Part shown: in pieces, positions 53,201-61,779 of the stretch
Position numbering within the stretch: position 1 is the stretch's first letter
Layout of the letters: every line of letters begins with the position of its first letter
Made by a program: the position numbers and the translations under genes
Notes under the pieces: model-generated
Databases searched by the model: none
Seen by the model: only the letters and a program-made list of their open reading frames with translations
Told to the model about the DNA's origin: nothing
Assembly (NCBI GenBank): GCA_945903275.1
Contig: CAMDNW010000005.1
Location: 35,373 to 99,372 of the forward strand
DNA: 64,000 bases
Direction: 5' to 3'
Source: Thermoflexus hugenholtzii JAD2
GTDB lineage: Bacteria > Chloroflexota > Dehalococcoidia > UBA2979

Positions 53201-53875
53201 CTAACGGCGATTGCCAGAGAGGATCCGCAGGATAAACAGGAACAGGTTCACGATGTCGAGGTAGATTCCCAGCGTGATCACGACGGCGTTACCCAGTGTG
53301 TCCTCGGCACGGCGCGTACGGTTCACATCGAACACGAGCAGCACGCTGAAGAGTAGCGCTCCACCCCAGCTGAGCAGGGCATAGAGCGCTGGCCCACCGA
53401 CCCAGATGTTGGCCACGCTCGCGACAATGAGGCCGAGCAATCCCAGAAAGACGTATGTCTGCAAACCGGACAGATCGCGCTTTGTTCCGAGCGCATAGAA
53501 CGATAGGCCGACCGTCATGGCCGCCGTGACGCCGGCCGCTTGCAGGACGACCAGACCCAAGCCGGCACTCGTGTAGGCGGCGATGATTGGGCCAAGCGTC
53601 ATGCCCGATACAAAGGTGAAGGTATACAGCAGCGCGACGTTCCAGCCCTCACGCTCACGCATCCGCTGCACTGCGAAGATCAGGCCGAATTCTACGAGGA
53701 TGAGCGGGAGGAACCAGGACGGGCTAAGCCGGTAACCGACCAGCCCGCCCACGGCGGAGGCCGCGAAGGAGAAGGCCAGCAGTCCGAAGACCTTCGCGAG
53801 CAGGCCGCTCGCGAGCTCGCCGGTCGTGGTCCCGAAGGGTGCGCGCTGGACACGTTCTGGTGGCATGGAGGACAT
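53201..53875 (-). CDS. Bax inhibitor-1/YccA (TMBIM) family membrane protein
   Basis: 224 residues with about seven hydrophobic helices. LLYTFTFVSGMTLGPIIAAY, YALGTKRDLSGLQTYVFLGL and LGIYLDIVNLFLFILRIL are the canonical family signatures, including the Asp-containing last helices that form the di-aspartyl sensor of BsYetJ-type calcium-leak channels. The gene is boxed between two ~110-bp direct repeats, suggesting it moved or duplicated as a unit. Confidence 0.93.
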   Translation of the reverse strand: MSSMPPERVQRAPFGTTTGELASGLLAKVFGLLAFSFAASAVGGLVGYRLSPSWFLPLILVEFGLIFAVQRMREREGWNVALLYTFTFVSGMTLGPIIAAYTSAGLGLVVLQAAGVTAAMTVGLSFYALGTKRDLSGLQTYVFLGLLGLIVASVANIWVGGPALYALLSWGGALLFSVLLVFDVNRTRRAEDTLGNAVVITLGIYLDIVNLFLFILRILSGNRR

Positions 53876-54012
53876 GGGGGCCTCGCAGTTCTGGCATTAG
53901 TGTAGGCGCGGAACGACCTAGAGACGTCATCGAAGTGTCCAGCCACCTTGCTGACCGCAGGGAACTATTACTTTGCGCAGCCCGTTCAGTGCCGCTCTCA
54001 TGCACACGAATC

Positions 54013-54121
54013 GGCACTCATGTGTCCTGCGATCGATCGTCACGGCGACACAGCGAAGGACCATCGAGTGGAGCTAGGGGGGGCGTGCAGGTACCGGAGC
54101 CAGTGTTGCCCAGGTACCGAA
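54013..54121 (-). repeat. ~110-bp direct repeat, copy 2 (right of Bax-inhibitor gene)
   Basis: Partner of 53043-53157. Its distal part, with the bases that follow, forms a stem GTGCAG (54085-54090)/CTGCAC (54123-54128) enclosing two GGTACC palindromes. It precedes the CCA end of tRNA-half copy D by 15 bases. A short piece (CGGAGCCAGTGTG) recurs at 63725-63737 beside copy E. Confidence 0.88.
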
Positions 54122-54135
54122 ACTGCACATAAGTG

Positions 54136-54196
54136 TGGAGCGGGAGACCGGATTCGAACCGGCGACCCGCTGCTTGGGAAGCATGATCCCACATGC
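54136..54196 (-). repeat. tRNA-Gly(CCC)-like 3' half, copy D
   Basis: Minus strand: TTCCCAA, GCAGC, GGGTC, GCCGG-TTCGAAT-CCGGT, CTCCCGC, TCCA. It is the best copy, since three anticodon-stem pairs can form with the ATGC just upstream, but no D-arm or 5' acceptor is present. A GCATG/CATGC inverted repeat lies on the 5' side. Confidence 0.85.
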
Positions 54197-54309
54197 GCTG
54201 TGCTCAGTAGCGGATTCCCTTGTGAATACGGGGATCGGGAATCAGGTTTTTGTCCAGTTATGTGCTCTTGCACAGGGACTGATTCGCCCGCTGGCAGGCC
54301 TGTGCCGCC

Positions 54310-54620
54310 ATGCGCGTCGTGCATGGCCAAGTCGAGCGTGGTGTCCGCGATATGACTCTGGCGGACGATGACCCGACCGACGAGGCGTTGCACAGTCGTC
54401 AGTTCATCGGTACACCTGACGTGATCATCGAGCGACTGCGCGGCCTCGCGGCCTCGCGGCGGCCGGCGTCACCCACGTCAGCATGTTGATGGAGTTCGGC
54501 GGCCTCGATACTGCGCGCATCGAGCGCTCGATCCGTCTTGTGGGACGCGAGGTCATCCCAGCTCTCCGCGACGTGGTCCCGCCGCCGGATCTGGCTGCGC
54601 GCGCGATGGTTAGCAGTTAG
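54310..54620 (+). pseudogene. C-terminal remnant of a luciferase-like monooxygenase, broken by 8-bp duplication
   Basis: DDDPTDEALHSRQFIGTPDV followed by IIERLRGLA, then in another frame AGVTHVSMLMEFGGLDTARI to a stop: the last ~100 residues of an LLM-family flavin monooxygenase. The break is a perfect tandem duplication of CGGCCTCG (54441-54448 and 54449-54456); removing one copy restores the frame. The catalytic N-terminal barrel is absent. Confidence 0.85.
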
Positions 54621-54771
54621 GGAGATTTGTCCGCCTACAGGAAACGTGTAACGTGTAGTGGCATAAACCGTCCACGTGCGATGGCTATGATGTGCACATC
54701 CTCCCACATGTGTCGTCCGAGTCGACTGCTTCCGAGTGACGGCTGTGGTTGTCTAACCAGAGGAGAGCGAC

Positions 54772-55245
54772 GTGCCGATCAGTAACGATGGACGCGACAA
54801 GATAGCGAAAGCGTTCAAGAACGCGATGCCAGCCGTGGCGCAGATGCTCCACGTCTACACGGAAGGGGCGTCCGCCCCCGAGCGGTTCTTCCTTGGTGTC
54901 TATGACGCAACTGATGCTGGCGGGAACTGGGCCGCAGTCGGAGACCCGGAGGCACGCGCTATAGCCGAACACGAGATTCGCGTCTCCGATTGGGTGAATG
55001 ACCACGCGGCGATCGCACGCAAGAAGGTCCGCGCAGCGCTCCGGACGGGTCGAAACACTGGCGACGTGGCCCGCGCTGGCGAAGCCTTCCAGGACGATGA
55101 GGTTCCATATCCGGGTGCGTGCATCGCCGAAGTGGGTGGGCACAAAGTTGTCGTCTCGACCAGCGGCCTTCGCGGTACCGAAGACGAGCCATTCTCGCTG
55201 CTAGTCATCCAACTCCTGCAGCGCGCGCTCGCGCCCGCGACGTAG
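54772..55245 (+). CDS. Conserved-looking protein of unknown function, 157 residues
   Basis: GTG start with AGAGGAG upstream. The sequence is globular, with an N-terminal helix (IAKAFKNAMPAVAQMLHVYT) and a C-terminal GACIAEVGGHKVVVSTSGLR. Alternating strands and helices suggest a small alpha/beta fold. I recognise no family or catalytic motif. The same-direction MDR gene follows after 51 bases. Confidence 0.7.
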   Translation: MPISNDGRDKIAKAFKNAMPAVAQMLHVYTEGASAPERFFLGVYDATDAGGNWAAVGDPEARAIAEHEIRVSDWVNDHAAIARKKVRAALRTGRNTGDVARAGEAFQDDEVPYPGACIAEVGGHKVVVSTSGLRGTEDEPFSLLVIQLLQRALAPAT

Positions 55246-55296
55246 TATGAACGCAGCGCTTAGTCTGTTGACAGAGTCGACGCGAGGAGTTTTGCG

Positions 55297-56235
55297 ATGC
55301 GCGGGATAGGTTTGACCGAGTTCGGGGGACCGGAAGTCTTGCGGATCTTCGACCTTCCCGATGGTCAACCCGCACAGGGTGAGTTGCGTATCCGCGTCCG
55401 TGCAGCGACGGTGAACCCAACTGACCTCATGCTGAGGAATGGCTCGCGAGCGGATGCACTGCGTGCGATTCCTGCGCCGCATGTGCCTGGCATGGACGTC
55501 GCCGGCGTGGTCGACGAGATCGGACCTAACACCGTCACGGATCTCTCCGTCGGGGATGAGGTGATCGCGATGGTGATTCCCAGCGGCGCACACGGCGGAT
55601 ACTGCGAGAGCATCGTGCTCGCAGCAGACTCTGTGGTACGGGCTCCGCGCGGTGCCTCGATGGCCGAAGCTGCTACGCTGCCGATGAACGGCCTGACGGC
55701 TCGGCAGTCGCTTGACCAGCTCGGGCTGCGGCCAGGACAGACCATCGCCGTCACGGGAGCCGCTGGCTGCTATGGCGGGTACGTAGTGCAACTCGCCAAA
55801 GCCGATGGACTGCGCGTCGTAGCGGACGCATCGCCCACCGACGAAGATCTCGTGCGCAGCCTCGGTGCAGACTTCATAGTCCCGCGCGGAGACGACATCG
55901 CCCAGCAGATACGGAAGTTGATACCCGAGGGGGTAGATGGCCTTGCAGATGGCGCGGTGCAGAGCGAGCTAGCAGTCGCGGCCGTGAAAGACGGCGGAGC
56001 CTTTGCTTCTGTTCGGGGCTGGGGTGGGAACGGCGAGCGTGCGATCACGTTCCACCGCACATCGGTACGTGATTATGACCACCGTCCGGAGCTCCTGAGC
56101 CGACTGCGTCAGCAGGTGGAGGATAGTGTCCTCACACTCCGCGTGGCAGCGACGTTCCCGCCAGAGCAGGCGGCTGATGCACATCGCCGCCTCGAGGCTC
56201 GCGGCACGCGGGGGCGGTGCGTGATCGTCTTCTGA
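55297..56235 (+). CDS. NADPH:quinone reductase-like MDR oxidoreductase
   Basis: 312 residues, zinc-independent MDR length. VNPTDLMLRNG, HVPGMDVAGVVDEIG and VGDEVIAMV match the GroES-like domain. ITGAAG-like VTGAAGCYGGYVVQLAKADG (~148-167) is the NADP-binding motif. No structural or catalytic zinc cysteines are present. Members reduce quinones or enones with NADPH. RGTRGRCVIVF is the usual C-terminus. Confidence 0.92.
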   Translation: MRGIGLTEFGGPEVLRIFDLPDGQPAQGELRIRVRAATVNPTDLMLRNGSRADALRAIPAPHVPGMDVAGVVDEIGPNTVTDLSVGDEVIAMVIPSGAHGGYCESIVLAADSVVRAPRGASMAEAATLPMNGLTARQSLDQLGLRPGQTIAVTGAAGCYGGYVVQLAKADGLRVVADASPTDEDLVRSLGADFIVPRGDDIAQQIRKLIPEGVDGLADGAVQSELAVAAVKDGGAFASVRGWGGNGERAITFHRTSVRDYDHRPELLSRLRQQVEDSVLTLRVAATFPPEQAADAHRRLEARGTRGRCVIVF

Positions 56236-56317
56236 ACATCACGCGTCATGGCTGGTGGCTGCTGCGGCGCCGCTAGAAACGAGTTATCGCAAGGAGCCCC
56301 GGCGACAGGATCTGCCA

Positions 56318-57658
56318 TCAGGTCGCGGCGGGCACCGCAGGCGGCTTCGTCAGCATGAAGAACACCGAGCCGAGGGCGGACAGCACCGCCAGTAGTATAA
56401 AACCTGGTCGGTACTCGCCGAGCATGTCGTACGACAAGCCAGCCACCAGCGGGCCGATCACGATACCGAACATCATCACGAGTGACGAAAAGCCCATGAT
56501 CGTGCCGAAGCTGCGGCGTCCGAAGTATTCGGCGCGCAACGCCTGCATCAACGGCCCGCGTGTGCCCATCGCCAGCCCATTGATAATGGCAAACGCGGCG
56601 ACCCAGGCCGTCGACATGCCGAACGCAAGAATGAGCAACGCCACGGTGTGCGCGAACATCGCGAGCACGATTACGAGCAGCTTGTTCACATGGTCGCCTA
56701 GCAGTCCACCGAAGACCAGCTGCCCGATCACTGTCATCAGCGTCATCAGCGCGATTATTCCGGCGGCTGCGCCCTTTGTCATTTCCAGGGTCTCCGTCAT
56801 GTACGCGACAAAGTGAACTGAGACCGCGCCGAACACCAACAACGATGCCGACTGCCCCAGTGAGATCATCCAGAAGGCCCGCGTGCGCAGCGCTTGGCGA
56901 GCCGTGAACTCTATCTCCTCGCGCCCAGAGTTGCGGCGCGCGTGCTCCTCGGGCGAGTCTCCGTCCGGCAGGTAGCCGTGCGACTCTGGGTGATGCAGGA
57001 CAAGCTGTGCCAGCGGTAGCCCAACCACTAAGACGAGCAGCCCCATCATCAGCGACATCTGCCGCCATCCGTAGTACTCGAGCCCGCCGACAATTAGTGG
57101 CTGAATCAGCCCACCGGCGGAGAAACCGAGTGACAAAAGCGTCAGCGCAGCCGCACGCCGACGGTCGAACCAGTTCACGATGGCGACGGAGATCGGCAGA
57201 AACGCGCCGAGCGCGGAACCAAGCGCCATCACGAGGAAGACGATGTAGAAGCCGAAGAGCGAGTTGATGAAGCTGAGCCCGATCAGTCCTATCGAGAACA
57301 GGACCACACCCACACGCATGATCGCGCGCGGACCGAAGCGGTCGATCGCCCAACCCTCTATCGGGCCGAGCAGCCCGCTTTCGATGCGCATCAGCGCGAA
57401 CGCGAGCGAGAACGACGTCGCGCTCCACCCGAAGTCCTCGCGCAGCAGCACGACGTAGGTGCCGAAGGCATGGAACATCATCGCACCGAACAGCATATTT
57501 ACGACGAAGCCGACGCCGCCGATCACCCAGCCGTAGAAGCGCAGGGGCCGCAAGTGATCGCGCATCGTTCTTCGTGCACCTGACGCTGCGGCCTGTGCGT
57601 CCATGGTCGCCGTCGCAGCGGCTAACGGGGGTGCTTCGTCCTCAGGACCTCGCGCCAC
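56318..57658 (-). CDS. MFS transporter, OFA-like
   Basis: 446 residues; starts at GTG 57658, ATG 57604 or ATG 57565 are all possible and none has a clear ribosome site. RFYGWVIGGVGFVVNMLFGA is the OFA entry helix, IDRFGPRAIMRVG motif A and WFDRRRAAALTLLSLGFSAG a conserved loop shared with the 49.5 kb gene. It diverges from the second solute-binding-protein gene. Confidence 0.88.
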   Translation of the reverse strand: MARGPEDEAPPLAAATATMDAQAAASGARRTMRDHLRPLRFYGWVIGGVGFVVNMLFGAMMFHAFGTYVVLLREDFGWSATSFSLAFALMRIESGLLGPIEGWAIDRFGPRAIMRVGVVLFSIGLIGLSFINSLFGFYIVFLVMALGSALGAFLPISVAIVNWFDRRRAAALTLLSLGFSAGGLIQPLIVGGLEYYGWRQMSLMMGLLVLVVGLPLAQLVLHHPESHGYLPDGDSPEEHARRNSGREEIEFTARQALRTRAFWMISLGQSASLLVFGAVSVHFVAYMTETLEMTKGAAAGIIALMTLMTVIGQLVFGGLLGDHVNKLLVIVLAMFAHTVALLILAFGMSTAWVAAFAIINGLAMGTRGPLMQALRAEYFGRRSFGTIMGFSSLVMMFGIVIGPLVAGLSYDMLGEYRPGFILLAVLSALGSVFFMLTKPPAVPAAT

Positions 57659-58011
57659 AGCGATCGCCTCACGCTATGTCCGAACCGCTGGCTGGGACGC
57701 CCCGCCGCTTTCAAATGTAACGAGCAGGATAGACGAGCGGCTGATGCTGCGACATACGATTCCTCAAGACAGGTCGGCGACGCTTGCAGTGTGATACAGA
57801 TAGTGGCGCACCTAGAGCGCATCGCGTGTAAGCCTCGACCGCGGACGATCGTGTATTCCCAGCGCCGTTTCTCGGCGGTCATCAGTCGAATCGCAACTGC
57901 ACCAGACCGACAGACCACTTTCTGACGTTTATAACGTACATGATATGCTGTCGGCCAAGCGACGATGGCCGCCAGTGACGCGTTCCGACGAGGGGTGGGA
58001 AGGGGATAGCC
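57659..58011. other. Divergent intergenic region between MFS and solute-binding-protein genes
   Basis: About 350 bases, AT-richer around 57920-57950, where a promoter candidate is located. No gene is recognised. Confidence 0.45.
57922..57949 (+). promoter_or_regulatory. Candidate promoter of second solute-binding-protein gene
   Basis: CTGACG (57922-57927), 16 bases, then TATGCT (57944-57949) resembles a sigma70 promoter. ACGTT-TAT-AACGT (57925-57937) forms a small inverted repeat over the -35 side. It lies about 60 bases before the GTG start. Weaker evidence than the 34.5 kb promoter. Confidence 0.4.
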
Positions 58012-59778
58012 GTGGTAACCGCACATGGATTTACGAGTAGGCGCGATGCGTTGAAGGGCCTCGGGGTCGCTGCTCTTGGTCTGGCAGGGGCGGCCATGAT
58101 CGGATGCCGTGGCAGCAGTGACGCCAGCAGGCCGGCTGTACCGGCTGTACCGGCTGCAGGATCGATCAAAGGCGCTACACAGGGCGGCGGCGTGCCGATG
58201 ATCGCGCCGGTGGTCGCCGGAAAGCCGCGATACGGTGGCACTTGGCGAACTGCGGCCACGGCGACCGGTGTGCAATGGGACGCCCACACCGCGCTCGGCG
58301 ACGGTGGCTGGAGCACGCTCGGTGAGAAGGTGTTGGAGCAGCATCCCGTCACCGGCGCACTCCAGCCAAACCTAGCCAGCAGCTGGGAGGTGGCCGATCC
58401 GAATGGCCTCACCCTCGTGTTCAAGATTCAGGCGGGAGTCAAGATTCATAACAAGCCGCCTTGGAATGGCCGCGCCTACACAGCTGAGGACATCGCCTGG
58501 AACATCGAGCGCATCGGCGGGCTCTATGCAGAGCGGTTGAAGCTCCCGCTCGCTTCGTTCCAGCGTGCCTCGATGGTGGCGAACATCGTCAAGGCCGAGG
58601 CGGTCGACCCTCTGACGGTCAAGGTCACTCTCTCCAAGCCGAACAGTGGGCTCTTCAACGGGCTCGTCGAGAACCGCGTCGAAACGATGCCGAAGGAAAT
58701 GGACGACGTTGGATACAGCGACCCGCTCAAGCTTGGGGGCGTTGGCCCATTCGTGATGACCGAGTTCAAGAAGGATCAGCGCGTACTGTACAAAAAGCAC
58801 GACCAGTACTTTCGCAAGGGCGAGCCCTACCTCGATGGATACGAGGTCATCGTTGTGCCTGATGCCACGGCGGTACAGGCGGCGTTTATCTCTGGTCAGA
58901 CGAGCAGCCTCGCGACGCCCACACCGGACTCAGTCGCCGTCGTCCGGCAGGGTCGGAAGGACGCTCTCCTCTACGTAACCGTGGACTGCAACTGGCAACA
59001 CTTCCGTCTGAATATCAAGGGCTACGCACCGTTCCGGGACTTCCGTGTACGCAAGGGAATATTCCTCGCGACTGATGTCACCGAGATGGCTAACGGTTAC
59101 TACGGGGACGGCTGGGGCTACCAAGGTGTTCTCGGTCCCGGCTTTCCTGAGGCGTGGAAGCCGGACAAGGTGAAGGGCATCCCCGGTTATAGCCCCGACA
59201 CCAAGGCTCAGGACATTGCCGAAGGGCAGAAAATGCTGGCAGCTGCTGGCTATCCTAATGGGAAGGGCCTCGACTTCGAGCACTACATCTCAGGCGATAC
59301 AAGCGCGGTGCATTTCGCAAATGCCTCGCGGTTCCAGTCGCAGATGTCCAAGGTACTGCCCGAGATGAAGGTGAAGCTGCAGCTCGCGGGACCTGGCGCG
59401 GAGTTCGCCGTCCGCCAGACCGAGGGGCGCTACCAGATGCTCGCCTACACGATTACTTCCGTACCCGATGCAGGGTTGGAACTGTTGTCGCAGTATCACT
59501 CGAAGGGTAGCCGCAACTACGGAGGCTTCTCGGAGCCCGCATTCGATTCTGCGGTCGAGAAGGTGCTGACCGAACTCAACTACCAGCGGCGGGTCGAACT
59601 GCTGGATCAGATGCAGCAGCGCTGGATCGATGATTGGATGGCACAGTACGTCCTGTATGCACAGCCGAAGAAGGTCATGATCCCAGGCGACGTGGGAGGC
59701 TATGACAAGGTCTGGGGCATTTGGAACGGGTATGGCGACAGGGCGAAGATGGGTCGCTGGTACTTCGTCGACAAGTAG
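58012..59778 (+). CDS. Tat-type lipoprotein solute-binding protein, peptide/opine family (SBP_bac_5)
   Basis: 588 residues from a GTG with GGGGATAG upstream. SRRDALKGLGVAALGLAG is a Tat signal and MIGC a lipobox. A short Pro-Ala-Val repeat (9-bp DNA repeat at 58134-58160) follows. GGTWRTAA, YTAEDIAWNIERIGG and FRDFRVRKGIFLATD are family 5 features. As with the 32.7 kb paralogue, no ABC permease or ATPase gene is adjacent, so both may share an importer encoded elsewhere. Confidence 0.92.
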   Translation: MVTAHGFTSRRDALKGLGVAALGLAGAAMIGCRGSSDASRPAVPAVPAAGSIKGATQGGGVPMIAPVVAGKPRYGGTWRTAATATGVQWDAHTALGDGGWSTLGEKVLEQHPVTGALQPNLASSWEVADPNGLTLVFKIQAGVKIHNKPPWNGRAYTAEDIAWNIERIGGLYAERLKLPLASFQRASMVANIVKAEAVDPLTVKVTLSKPNSGLFNGLVENRVETMPKEMDDVGYSDPLKLGGVGPFVMTEFKKDQRVLYKKHDQYFRKGEPYLDGYEVIVVPDATAVQAAFISGQTSSLATPTPDSVAVVRQGRKDALLYVTVDCNWQHFRLNIKGYAPFRDFRVRKGIFLATDVTEMANGYYGDGWGYQGVLGPGFPEAWKPDKVKGIPGYSPDTKAQDIAEGQKMLAAAGYPNGKGLDFEHYISGDTSAVHFANASRFQSQMSKVLPEMKVKLQLAGPGAEFAVRQTEGRYQMLAYTITSVPDAGLELLSQYHSKGSRNYGGFSEPAFDSAVEKVLTELNYQRRVELLDQMQQRWIDDWMAQYVLYAQPKKVMIPGDVGGYDKVWGIWNGYGDRAKMGRWYFVDK

Positions 59779-59982
59779 AGTTCGCAAGCCCTCGAGGCAC
59801 AACCACCATCGGGGTATCCCTCCGAGCGCAGAGAGGCCGGCGCAGTCCCGGTAGAGGAGGCGACGCTACGACTCACGCTTGTCCCATGCAGACTGCGACC
59901 CGCAGAGCACCGGATCGCCGGAGGGATCAACCGTCTGTAGGGGAAGGTCCGCCGCCGTCCCCGGCCGGATTACACGCGCTAC

Positions 59983-61779
59983 TCAGCCGGCCGCAGCGGG
60001 GTCGCGGTAGTACAACTCGTACAGCTGCCGGTAGACGCCGCCGAGGGCCATGAGGGTGTCGTGAGTCCCCGTCTCCACCACCTCGCCGCGCTGCAGGACG
60101 AGGATACGATCGACGAAGCGGATCGCGTTCAGACGGTGGGCGATCACGATGGACGTCCGGCCACTTGTGACCGTGCGGATGCTCTGCTGGAGCGTCGCCT
60201 CCGTCTCGGGGTCGACGCTCGCGGTTGCCTCGTCCATGACGAGAACGACGGCAGGGTTGAACGCCGCGACCCGCGCGAGCGAGAGCAACTGCTTCTGTCC
60301 CGTCGATAGATTCGCGCCCCGCTCGGCGAGCATCGTGCTGTAGGACTGCGGCATGCGCTCGATGAACGTGTCTGCGCCAACGAGGCGAGCGCCGGCATGC
60401 GCGTCCGCCAGCGCGATCGCAGGGTCACGCAGGCGGATGTTCTCCTCGACTGTGTCGGTGAAGACGAATGGATCTTGCAGCACCATGCCGACGTTGCGGC
60501 GGAGGGCCTGCTGCGCAACCTCGGTGATGGGTACGCCGTCCACAAGGATCGCGCCGCGCTGCACGTCGTAGAGGCGGTTGAGGAGGCTCATCAGCGTGGA
60601 TTTGCCCGCGCCCGTGGAGCCTACGATGGCGACGTGCTCGCCCGGCTCAATCGTGAACGAGACACCACGAAACACCCAGTTCGGTACGTCTTGGTCGCCA
60701 TCGTAGGCGAACCAGACATCGCGAAACTCGATGCGCCCGGCCACCTTCGCGAGACTGCGCGGCTCGGCTACATCGACGACCTCCGGGACATCGTCGAGCA
60801 CCCCGAAGATCCGCTCGCACGAGGCCATGGCGGACTGCAGCGTCGTGAAACGGTCTGCGAGGTCTCGCACTGGCCAGTAGAAGCGCTGCATATATTGCGT
60901 GAACGCGACCAGGGTACCGATCGTAAGCGTCTCCGTGAGCACGCGCTCCCCGCCGTACCACAGGATTGCCGCCGAGGTGATCGCCGCGAACAGGACGACG
61001 GACGGCTCGAACACCGCGTACCAGAAGAGGACGCGCTTGTTGGCATCCAGCAACCCGCGGTTGCGCTGGTCGAAGCGACGAAGGTTCTCGCGCTCGCGAT
61101 TGAAGAGCTGCACGACGGCCATGCCAGTGAGGTTCTCGTTGAGGTACGCATTGATGCGCGCGAGCCACATGCGCTGTTCGCGGTAGCCCTCCCGCTGCGA
61201 GCGCGCGAAGTAGCGCACCGTCAGCACCATCGGCGGCAGGAACGCGCACATCAGCAGGGCGAGCCGCCAGTCGAGAGCGATCAGCGCGGCTATGATCGCG
61301 ACCAGCGTGAGCAGACTGACGAGGATTTGCACGATGCCCTGCGAGAGCACCTGCTCGAGGGTCGAGATATCGTTCGTCAGCCTCGTGACTAGGCGGCCGA
61401 CGGGGTTGCGATCGAAGTAGGCGATCGACATTCCTTGTAGATGCGCGAAGAGCCGCATACGGAGGTCCATCATCACGCGCTGGCCGACGTAGTTCATGAT
61501 TACGGCCTGCACATAGCGCATCACGAACGAACCGATCAGCGTACCTGTGTAGAGAAGGGTGAGCATGCCGAGGCGGTCGGTCCCGCCGGCAGCGAGATCA
61601 TCGATGGCGACCTTGAGGATCAGTGGCCCTGCCACGTCCAGAACCGCCATCGCGATCAGAAGCACAACGCCGATGGCAATCAGGGTTCCGTGCGGTCGGA
61701 CAAACTCCCCGAGCCGGCGGACGAGGCGCGCGTCGTAGACCTTGCCGAAGATCTCGTCGTCGAGGTAGTCGGTAGTCAC
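59983..61779 (-). CDS. ABC exporter half-transporter with catalytic Walker B
   Basis: 598 residues: a six-helix transmembrane domain (~25-320) followed by an NBD. Walker A GSTGAGKS (387-394), signature LSTGQ (491-495, one change from LSGGQ) and Walker B VVLVMDE (511-517) with the catalytic Glu. The GTG start overlaps the stop of the upstream ABC gene (GTGA). Together they form a BmrCD/TM287-288-like heterodimer, probably a multidrug or lipid exporter. Confidence 0.93.
   Translation of the reverse strand: MTTDYLDDEIFGKVYDARLVRRLGEFVRPHGTLIAIGVVLLIAMAVLDVAGPLILKVAIDDLAAGGTDRLGMLTLLYTGTLIGSFVMRYVQAVIMNYVGQRVMMDLRMRLFAHLQGMSIAYFDRNPVGRLVTRLTNDISTLEQVLSQGIVQILVSLLTLVAIIAALIALDWRLALLMCAFLPPMVLTVRYFARSQREGYREQRMWLARINAYLNENLTGMAVVQLFNRERENLRRFDQRNRGLLDANKRVLFWYAVFEPSVVLFAAITSAAILWYGGERVLTETLTIGTLVAFTQYMQRFYWPVRDLADRFTTLQSAMASCERIFGVLDDVPEVVDVAEPRSLAKVAGRIEFRDVWFAYDGDQDVPNWVFRGVSFTIEPGEHVAIVGSTGAGKSTLMSLLNRLYDVQRGAILVDGVPITEVAQQALRRNVGMVLQDPFVFTDTVEENIRLRDPAIALADAHAGARLVGADTFIERMPQSYSTMLAERGANLSTGQKQLLSLARVAAFNPAVVLVMDEATASVDPETEATLQQSIRTVTSGRTSIVIAHRLNAIRFVDRILVLQRGEVVETGTHDTLMALGGVYRQLYELYYRDPAAAG

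Noticed and set aside
56109..57428. 439-codon minus-strand frame
   Set aside because: Alternative frame of the MFS gene at 56318; no membrane helices and no family motif.
58134..58160. 9-bp repeat ccggctgta
   Set aside because: Encodes a short Pro-Ala-Val linker after the lipobox of the solute-binding protein; ordinary low-complexity linker.
60397..61392. 331-codon plus-strand frame
   Set aside because: Antisense to the ABC exporter gene; composition typical of shadow frames.
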